7,875 nucleotides of DNA, from assembly GCA_011042705.1 (NCBI GenBank), contig DRBW01000067.1, positions 1-7,875 of the forward strand, in the 5' to 3' direction. This document shows, piece after piece, positions 1-7,700 of this stretch (its first letter is position 1; the number at the start of each line of letters is the position of its first letter). Source of the DNA: Caldifarciminota bacterium (GTDB lineage Bacteria > Hydrothermota > Hydrothermia > B15-G9 > DRBW01). A program made the translations under genes and the position numbers. Under the pieces are notes generated by a model, which was given only the letters and a program-made list of their open reading frames with translations, did not search any database and was not told the origin of the DNA.

Positions 1-378
1 CCTGTCCTGCTCAAAGGCCCCTATCCAGCAGCTTCCCAGGCCCTTATCGCAGGCGGCGAGTGCCATGTGTTCCACCGCGATGGCCAGGTCAACGGCATAG
101 GCAGGAACGCCACAGGACATCACGTATTCGGGGTCGAGGGCAACGGCGGCAATGACCAGCGGGGCTTCGGCGATAAAATTCTGATCGAAGGAAGCTTTTG
201 CAAGAGCTTTTCTTTTATCCGGATCCCTGACAACCACGAATTTCCACATCTGGAGGTTCTTTGCCGAAGGCGCCCATCGGGCAGCCTCCAGTATATCCCT
301 TAAAACCTCCTCTTCCACCTCCCTGGGCTCATAGGCCCTGATGCTCCTTCTTCTCCTGACCACTTCCATGAACTCCAT
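1..378 (-). CDS. Nitroreductase family protein, C-terminus cut by window edge
   Basis: Probable FMN-dependent nitroreductase-fold oxidoreductase; the electron acceptor cannot be told from sequence. Only the first 126 residues are present. Small members of the family are about 170-200 residues, so roughly a third is missing beyond base 1. Family marks seen: RRRSIRAYE at residues 9-17 (the basic Arg-Ser-x-Arg segment that binds FMN phosphate), WAPSAKNLQMW at 35-45 (the family's APSxxNxQ-W motif), and a helix followed by GLGSCWIGAF at 113-122, typical of nitroreductases that end the FMN site with CWIGAF. The start at 378 is chosen because GGGGAGGTG lies 7 nt upstream; a second ATG three codons in has no better site. 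It begins 17 nt after the stop of the editing-domain gene, so it is probably co-transcribed. No signal peptide, so cytoplasmic. Family call is firm, substrate unknown. Confidence 0.93.
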   Translation of the reverse strand, partial: MEFMEVVRRRRSIRAYEPREVEEEVLRDILEAARWAPSAKNLQMWKFVVVRDPDKRKALAKASFDQNFIAEAPLVIAAVALDPEYVMSCGVPAYAVDLAIAVEHMALAACDKGLGSCWIGAFEQDR

Positions 379-385
379 TTATCAG

Positions 386-394
386 CACCTCCCC
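386..394 (-). promoter_or_regulatory. Ribosome binding site of the nitroreductase gene
   Basis: Reads GGGGAGGTG on the minus strand, 7 nt before the ATG at 378. It starts directly after the TGA stop of the preceding gene (396-398), so ribosomes finishing that gene end over this site. Confidence 0.75.
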
Positions 395-395
395 T

Positions 396-806
396 TCAAA
401 AGCTCTTGAAAACCCGGGCGAGGGGATGGCCCGGTGCCCTCACTTCCAGATCGAGGAAAAATCCAAAGGGAGTCTCGTAGACCTCATAGCCCGCCTTTTC
501 GAGGCGCTCTCTCGCCCTGTCGAGGACTTCCCTCACGAAGGCAGGATCGGCCTTGCTCTCCGAGAGATGGGCAAAGGAATGGAGAACTATCTTCTTTGTT
601 CCGTTCTTGCCCGCAAGCCACTTCAGGTTCTTGATGAGTTTTGTAACGAGGGCGCCGCCCTTCTCTTTGTCCTCGGCCTCCACGTGGATAAACCCTACTA
701 TGGCATCCTCAATGGAAGCCTCATCGTGATCGCACTCGGCCTCCGGCAGAGCCTTCTTGCCGAGCCTGTACCTGAAAAGCTCAGCGTAAATCGTAAGCAG
801 TTTCAT
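396..806 (-). CDS. Stand-alone archaeal-type threonyl-tRNA synthetase editing domain protein
   Basis: 136-residue soluble protein resembling, over its whole length, the N-terminal editing domain of archaeal ThrRS (tRNA-Thr_ED family, D-aminoacyl-tRNA deacylase-like fold), which removes serine mischarged on tRNA-Thr. Matching landmarks: MKLLTIYAE at the N-terminus, a central KKIVLHSFAHLSES (71-84) corresponding to the archaeal Y-P-F/Y-AHLSS strand and histidine (here His80), then a helix, GYEV (106-109), TPFGFFLDLEV (112-122) and GHPLAR (126-131). There is no catalytic synthetase domain; it ends about where the archaeal domain ends. The archaeal G-Y-Y-K segment reads G-F-F-L here, so the lysine I recall as active-site Lys121 in Pyrococcus abyssi is a leucine. 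The role may therefore be trans-editing, altered specificity, or something else. The start at 806 is 11 nt after the preceding stop and lacks a clear Shine-Dalgarno site, suggesting coupling to upstream translation. Fold call is firm, function open. Confidence 0.88.
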   Translation of the reverse strand: MKLLTIYAELFRYRLGKKALPEAECDHDEASIEDAIVGFIHVEAEDKEKGGALVTKLIKNLKWLAGKNGTKKIVLHSFAHLSESKADPAFVREVLDRARERLEKAGYEVYETPFGFFLDLEVRAPGHPLARVFKSF

Positions 807-817
807 TCTCTATCGCT

Positions 818-1729
818 TTACCAGCTCATCCCAACTGAAATCCTGTGCGACAGGCCGAAAACTTCCTTGTCGGCCACGAAAGCATAGCCAATGTTATAAT
901 GGCCGAGGCCCTGTGTCAACCTTACTCCGAAACCGGCGCTGAAGATGTTCCTCCTGTCGTACTCGCTCATCTTGTGAATCAGGCCGCCCCTCAGGGCGAA
1001 GATGTCTGGAACGGGCCATACCTCGACGCCCAGGCGAATATCGGCGAGGGGCATGCTGTTCTCTCCGGATATGTCGAGCTCGGCGTTGATCCTCGATTCG
1101 AGGAGCGAATAGGAAGCCCCCATCTGATAGGAGGGCGGGAGGGATTCACTGGTGCCCGTGCCCCATTTCAGGCGGGATATCAGATCCCTGAGAACCATCC
1201 CGAAGCGGAAGGCACCCATAACTCCCAGAAAGGCGACATCGGCGCTTCCGCCCGAAACGTCAGCTTCCTCAATATCTGTCCTGTTGAAGAGGAATTTGAG
1301 CCTACCGCCGGCCGCGATGCCCGGCGAGAACTCCCTGGCGAAAGCATAGCTGATGCAGTTCTCGTTCCACTTGACGGTCTCGTCGTAGGCTTTGATGCCT
1401 ATGAACTCCCAGGAAAGGGCGCCGGCACCGTATCCCTTATCCTCCTGAGCCACGGCCGCGAAACCGCCCTTGAGAGGGAGATCACCGAAATGGGCATACA
1501 TTCCCGTAAAATCGTAGCCCTTGAGAAAGGCCAGCGCCGCTGGGTTCCAGTACGCAGACGGAGCTCCCTGGACGAGCGCGGTGAAGGCTCCTCCCATGGA
1601 CAATCCCCTCGCATCCACCCCAAGAAGGGGGAAAGCCCCCCTCGTCGAAGCACCCTGCCCCCAGAGGGAGGCAACGGCGACCGTAAAAATCACAGCTATT
1701 TTCTTTATGGCGTGCATATTCTTCCCCAT
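818..1729 (-). CDS. PorV/PorQ-family outer-membrane beta-barrel protein
   Basis: 303-residue predicted outer-membrane protein. A basic N-terminus and hydrophobic stretch (about residues 6-23) form a signal peptide, with cleavage probably near residues 20-27. The mature part opens with the family signature: LGVDARGLSMGGAFTAL (36-52) followed by SAYWNPAALAFL (58-69), as in PorV/PorQ and UPF0164 proteins (FadL-like barrels). The rest alternates polar and aromatic or hydrophobic residues as transmembrane beta-strands do, and the chain ends in Trp (RISVGMSW), a usual signal for barrel insertion by BAM. In characterised T9SS, PorV collects exported cargo by its C-terminal domain and brings it to the PorU sortase; this protein follows a gene for a cargo-like giant protein. 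The start at 1729 is chosen for AAAGGAGG 6 nt upstream; Met5 is a weaker alternative. Whether it is a true PorV, a PorQ-like relative, or another barrel of the superfamily cannot be decided. Confidence 0.87.
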   Translation of the reverse strand: MGKNMHAIKKIAVIFTVAVASLWGQGASTRGAFPLLGVDARGLSMGGAFTALVQGAPSAYWNPAALAFLKGYDFTGMYAHFGDLPLKGGFAAVAQEDKGYGAGALSWEFIGIKAYDETVKWNENCISYAFAREFSPGIAAGGRLKFLFNRTDIEEADVSGGSADVAFLGVMGAFRFGMVLRDLISRLKWGTGTSESLPPSYQMGASYSLLESRINAELDISGENSMPLADIRLGVEVWPVPDIFALRGGLIHKMSEYDRRNIFSAGFGVRLTQGLGHYNIGYAFVADKEVFGLSHRISVGMSW

Positions 1730-1734
1730 GATAT

Positions 1735-1743
1735 GCCTCCTTT
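1735..1743 (-). promoter_or_regulatory. Ribosome binding site of the PorV-like gene, overlapping upstream stop codon
   Basis: Reads AAAGGAGGC on the minus strand, with GGAGG 6 nt before the ATG at 1729. The TAA stop of the giant gene (1742-1744) runs straight into it (TAAAGGAGG), so termination on the first gene happens on top of the start site of the second. This favours coupled translation of the two proteins. Confidence 0.85.
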
Positions 1744-4700
1744 ATCGCACAACGGCAAAGAAATCCTTTTTCTTCGAAACGGTCCCGTCGGAATAGCGAG
1801 CCTCGACTATATACAGGTAGACGCCGTTCTTTACCTCGTTTCCGGCGGAGTTTTTGAGGCCCTCCCAGGCTATCTCCCGATCGCTTCCTGCCTGGAGGTC
1901 TGCCTCGGCTCTCCAGACGAAATCGCCCTGGAGGTTATACACGGATATCCTGACGTGGGCATCTCTGGGAAGCGAGATCCTGAAACTGTTGTCAGCGAGG
2001 TTCATGGGCCTGGGAGCGGAAACCTCGAACTCAGGAGGTCCGACGAAAACAGTGAACTTGACCGTGTCGGAGCTGTTGCCGAAGTCGTCGAGAGAAAAGA
2101 GCCAGATTTCGTTGGGTATTCCGTAGGAAAGCTGCACATCGCTGAAGGTAAAGGTGCTGTCGATGGCTGCCCTCGTCGAATCCCTGAATTCGGTGTTGAC
2201 AAAAAGCATGACGAGAGCGAAGGGCTCGGTTTTCCCGGAGATCGTTATTGTGTCGTTTGAGGTCCGGTCGGGAATGTTCATGGAGGAGGGTTCCGGAGGT
2301 GGAACGGTGTCCACGAGGTAAATAAACCTGTTCTTGACGAGAAGTGAATCACCAACGGCGTTCCTCGCACTCACGATCACGTAATAGACGCCGTTATCCG
2401 AGCCATCAGCGGCCAGAGGGACATCGATATACCACGCAAATGTGCTGTCATTAAGCGTATCGGCAACACCACTGAGAGTATCATTTGGACCCTTTGTGAG
2501 ATAAACCGAAATGTCCAGCAGGCCCGCTCCGACCCTGTCGCGCAACAAAGCTACGGCTCCGTCGATCTGAACTCTGACCGTGTCCCCATTTTCGACCTCG
2601 ATGAGGTCTCCGTGGGTAGGCTTGACGTAGGTAACAGCGCTCAGGGGTTTCCAGTAATAGAAATCGAGCGTATCTATGCGGACGTTTCCGGCGAGGTCCC
2701 CGAACATTCTGAAGAGGTGGTATACGCCCTCCGCCGTGAAGTCCCCGACGACGTCGACGAGCACGGTGTCGCCGAGGAATCTCGTCTCGAGGGCGACGCT
2801 ATCATAGGCAGCATCCCAGAGAGCAAAGCGCGTGTGAGAGGTGTCGAGGCCAGACAGATCTGTGACCACGAAGAGAAAACTGTCGGGCACTGAATAGAGG
2901 GTATCTCCCTCCTGAATCGATGCGAAAACGATCTGAGGCGAGCCCGTGTCAAGGAGAAAATGCGACTCGTATATATCTCCGGCTGTGGAATCATTGGCGA
3001 GGGGGAAAACTTTCATGCTGTAGGTACCGTTTGCGGTAAGAGGTTCCGAGAGTTCCAGAGTAAATGTCCAGAGACTGTCTTCGGCGGTGAAACTCATCCC
3101 GCCATCCATGAGGGAATCGGATGGATCGTAAAGCTGTATGTAGGAATTCACCGTATCTATGCCGCTTCCCGTTCTATCGAGAACGACAGCGGAGACCGAA
3201 CTCACGGAGTTTACCACCGCGCCGTCTGCCGGAGAGGTCGAGATGACGATAGGCTCCCTGTCGGGTACGGTGAAGGTATAGAGGAGATCCACCGTATGGC
3301 CTGCCCTGTCGGACAAGTGGAGAGAAAGACTGTATTCTCCGCCCGGAAAGCCGGCCCCAGGATCTATGTGCCATACGAGGCGTCCTTCGCCATTTCCGAG
3401 GTCGACCCTCGATAGATATCCCGGAACGCCGGTGGAGTCGGGATAAAGAAGAATGAGGTAGGACCCCTCCAGGTTAACGCCCGAAACCGCCGAAATCCCC
3501 TGATAAATGTCGCTTACCAGCGCGTAGACGCTGTCCTGGGGCACAACTCCGACTGCTCCCGAATCGGGATATGTCTCGACAACTCGGGGCGGCCTCGAAT
3601 CGTAAATGAAAACGAAGGTATCGGGATTCGATGGACTCAATGGATGGCCTGCCAGATCCTGAGCGTAAACGAGAAAGCGGTAGAGCCCGTCGGCCGCTCC
3701 GTTGGGCAGTATGGGCGAGGACAGAGTAAAGGTGATCGTATCTCCCGAAAGGTTATTGGACCCAGGAACCGCCTGGCCGTAGTAATTCTCAAGTTCCACC
3801 CTGGTAAGGGCCGTGTCGGGATTTATCCCGCTCCCCGACTGGTCCTCCAGGACGACCTGCAATGAATAAAGGGTATCGGCGACAAAACCCGAATCGGGAG
3901 GATAGGTCGCCGAGACGTAGGGAGCACTGACGTCAAGGAGGAATGTCCAGCTCGAACTGTCCTCGTTGAACACGTTATCGTAGATCCTGACCGAGACGGT
4001 GTAGTTCCCCCCAACGGTCAGGGGCGATGAAAGTATGTAATAGAGCGTATCGCCGTGGGTCTCAATGGTTCCCGGCAGACTGTCGTCATCCTCAGTGATC
4101 ACATAGATCTCCGAAGCCTGGTAATTCACTCCCGAGGGCTCCCTCCCCGAAACCACGGAGTCGCTGGGCAATATCCAGATCCAGTTGACCTCTTCGCCCA
4201 CGGTGGCATCGGGCGCCGGGAAACTGGCGATGAGAACAGGCGGCCTCGTGTCGAATATAAAGGTGGCTTCAAGGGTATCGGCGTTGCCCGCATTGTCGAC
4301 AGCGGTCGCGGTCACGAAATACCTGCCGTCGTCGGATCCATCTGTCCTGAGCGGTGGATAAGGAATAAAGGCCACCGTGCTCTCGGTAACGGATATATTG
4401 CCGTTAACCGGTCCCTGAGGGCCCGTCAGGAAAAGCGAGGAAAGTGAAGTATTGGGACCCGAGAGCTGATCTCTCAGTACCATCAAAATGCTGTCGACCC
4501 TGCTCAGATAGGACGAATCTTCGGGGGAAAGGATGATCTGCGGAGGCGTCCTGTCGAGAGTAAACTGGGAGCTGTCCACCCCGATGTTGCCGGCGGAGTC
4601 AACGGCAGTAACTATGGTGTAATAGTTGCCGTCCGTGAGGTCGAGGATGCCACTCAGGGATTTTCCGGCTTTAGACTTAAGGTTCAGGACCGCTCCGCTC

Positions 4701-7700
4701 ACGACGTAAAGAAGGGTATCGGGCTCGCGCCTTATAACCTGACCCGGCACCGGAGATCCTTCTCTTTTGAGGGATATGTTGCTCGCGCCGAGATCGACCC
4801 CCGAGGTCAGGTCGCTTATCCTCGCCCAGACTGTGTCCATCTGAGCGAGATTCACGAGGCCCTGAGGGTAGAATTCAACGGCGCCCGGAGCCTGCGTGTC
4901 GAAAGTGAACCTCAGAGTTGTCGGGTTCTGAGGTTCCAGGGGCCAGCCGGCGGCATCGGAAGCAGTGACGACGACAGTGTAGCTTCCGTCATCGGATCCG
5001 TCTTCCGAAAGAGGAACGGTGAACTGATATACTGCGCTGTCGCCCTCCAGAGTCAGGTTGCCCGGCACCGACTGTCCCCCCGGCCCTATGACCGTCATCG
5101 TGACAGACTCAACGCCGCTGCCATTTCCGTCGTCGAAATACACAACAACGCGGCTAATGCTCTCAGTGACATAGCTGCCATCGGAAGGAAAGCTGGAGGA
5201 AATAACCGGGCCGTGAAGGTCTAACAGAAAGTCCGTGGACAGCGAATCGCGGTTGCCGGCATTGTCGACGGCCCTCACGAAGACCTCATAGCTTCCGTCC
5301 TCGCTCAAAGGCTCGCTGAGAACCCAGAACACGGTGTCCCCCGAGGTGACCTTCTGCCCCGAGACGGGAAGGCTGTCCCTGTAAAGCCTGACCGAACTTG
5401 CACCGAAATCGATCCCCGAGCTTTCCCTTCCGGGATTGAGGTCCGAGAGGACAGCGAAGACAGACGATATGGGCGTTGACACAAGTCCTCCCGGCGGATT
5501 GACCTCGGCTATAACGGGCTTTTTGGTGTCGTAAATAAACTCGGATTCAAGCGTGTCGGCGTTCCCGGCTATATCGGACGCAGAGAGGGTGATGTAATAC
5601 CGGCCGTCTTCCGTGCCGTCGGTCGCGAGCGGCGGGGAGGGCACGAAGATAATGGCCGTATCTCTCACATAAGTGCTTCCGCTCACAGCCCCCAGGGGCC
5701 CTGAGAGCTGAAGGTCCGCAGCGGACATGTCCACACCTGAAAGCTCATCGGAAAGGATCGCATAAGAGCTGTCCAGGGCGTTCACAAAATCGGAGTCCGA
5801 CGGGTAAATCTGGGCTTCCGGAGGACGGGTATCGAAGGTGAAAATCAGCGTGTCCTCTTTGACATTCCCCGCGCTATCGCGCATCTCGATCCTTATGTCG
5901 TATATGCCGTCGTCCACTCCACCCGGCACAAGAGGGTCATCGAGGACGTATCGCAGCGTATCGGGAGGCAGACGGTCCAGGGTCCCAAGGACCGGAACGC
6001 CTCCTTTGAACAGCCTGAGGTCGGACGAATCGAGGTTCACTCCTGACAGCTCGTCCCACATCGCAACCCTGATGTCACTCAGCGTATCGGTAACGTAGCT
6101 GCTGTCTGAGGGCATCGAGAACATAAGGATCGGCGCCGTGCTGTCGTAGAGGACGTAGAGAGTGTCGGAAGTCGCCCCTCTGTTCATGACTTCGTCATAA
6201 GGAACGGCAAAGATATAATTGTTGCCCTCCAGGTAGGAAACGACGAAGCTGAAATATCCCGTCAGTGTGTCGGCCTCCGCCGTTCCGAGGAGATCACCGT
6301 TTCTCATTATCTCGAGGTGGCTTCCGGCCTCGGAGAAGCCTTTCAGGGTATCGGTGGAATCCGAAGTGGGCGATGAGAGGGAAAGGGTGTCGAGGTCCGG
6401 TGCCTGGGGCGGCAGGTTGTCGATCTCCACCTCTGTCGTTGCCTGAAATCCATCGCCGGTCAGGGGATCGTAAAGGTCGACAACGATCGTATAGGTCGAA
6501 TCGCTGCCCTGGGCGAGATAGTTCCCGCCGTCATCCTTTCCGTCGAAGGGAACGGAATGGGGACCTCCCGATTGCCCCTCGGACTCTATCAAGGTCCTCA
6601 CCAGCGTCGTCGAATCGAAGACCGAAGGCGAATTGTAGATCTTGATGGTCACCTGGGCGTCTTCCGACAGGTTGTAAGAAATGGAAGCCACATCGAACTG
6701 GCCATCGTGGTTCTCCGGCGAGATAATCGGAGGTGTGACGGTCAGATCGGAAAGGGAGGTGGGAACCGAATTCGCCACGACTGACCCCGTGAACTGATCC
6801 AGGTTGTAGGCATCGTCCTCGAGGAAAATTTTGTAGGTATAAAGCCCGTCGGGATAGGGACCGGGTCCCCAGAGCACCGAATAGGTATCGTCGCCGTGAA
6901 ATTCCTGATAGAAATTGTGCTGAAAGACCTCGTTGCCCGTGCTGTCCAGGATCGTCACCGTTGCATTTCCCGTGAAGGCATAAAGGTAGAGAACAGCGGT
7001 ATCTCCCTCTGAGAGCTCATCGGCCCAGTAATTGAGGCTCTCAAACCTGTTGGAGAGGTCACCCACCCTGTTGAGGAGAGCGGGCGTTTCCTCGACGGTG
7101 ACGTCGACTATGGTATTGTTCCAGTCTATGAAGTGAAGGGTAACGTTATCCACCGTGAAATGATGGGGCAAAAGGGTGAAATAGACGGGAAAGGGGGGCA
7201 TCGTCGGGGAATTATCGGGTGTCGTGGTATAGGTATTGCCCGAGGCCGTTCCTACTATGGTCAAAACAGCTATCCTTCCCGAGGGAAGCAGATAGGAATC
7301 GTAGCCGGGAGGACTTGTGTTCGAGGCGGTGAACTCTATTCTCAGGTAATCATCGACCCCGTCATTGTCTGGGCTGAAGGGATTGGGAACCGCGGAAATG
7401 GAGCTGAGGGACGGGGGTGTCTTGTCGATGACCACCATGCTGGAAACGGTATCTATCGGCGTGCCGAGGGTGTCCCATCCGAAGATGAGAAAGGTATAGC
7501 TCCCGTCGGAATAGCCCGCCCCATCCCAGAGAAGGCTGTGGGATCCAGAACTCAGAAGTGTGCTGTCGATCAACGTGTCGGGCGGAGAACCCTGAACGAT
7601 CAGCCTTATATAGGCTGGCCCTGAAAGGCTGAAGCCGATCTGCGTCGTATCTGCCCTGCCGTCTCCGTTGGGAGAAAAGGGGTTGGGATTCACATAAACC

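Noticed and set aside
1..378. Possible pseudogene because the nitroreductase lacks its C-terminal part
   Set aside because: The frame is intact to base 1; the missing part lies outside the window.
426..887. Plus-strand open frame of 153 codons covering the editing-domain gene
   Set aside because: The minus-strand frame matches a known fold from end to end and fits the operon, whereas this frame resembles nothing and starts inside the coding region.
845..2260. Long open frame of 471 codons on the plus strand, antisense to the PorV-like gene and the end of the giant gene
   Set aside because: It lies opposite two well-supported genes, its translation shows no recognisable domain, signal or membrane pattern, and I see no ribosome site at its start. 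Open antisense frames are common in genes with this codon bias.
2300..6133. Possible CRISPR or DNA satellite array because of regular spacing of about 300 bp
   Set aside because: The period is that of protein modules; the DNA copies differ too much and the reading frame is open throughout, so this is a coding repeat.
7133..7624. Plus-strand open frame of 163 codons opposite the N-terminal region of the giant gene
   Set aside because: The glycine- and arginine-rich translation is a mirror of the Asp/Ser/Pro/Thr-rich sense protein and has no domain features.
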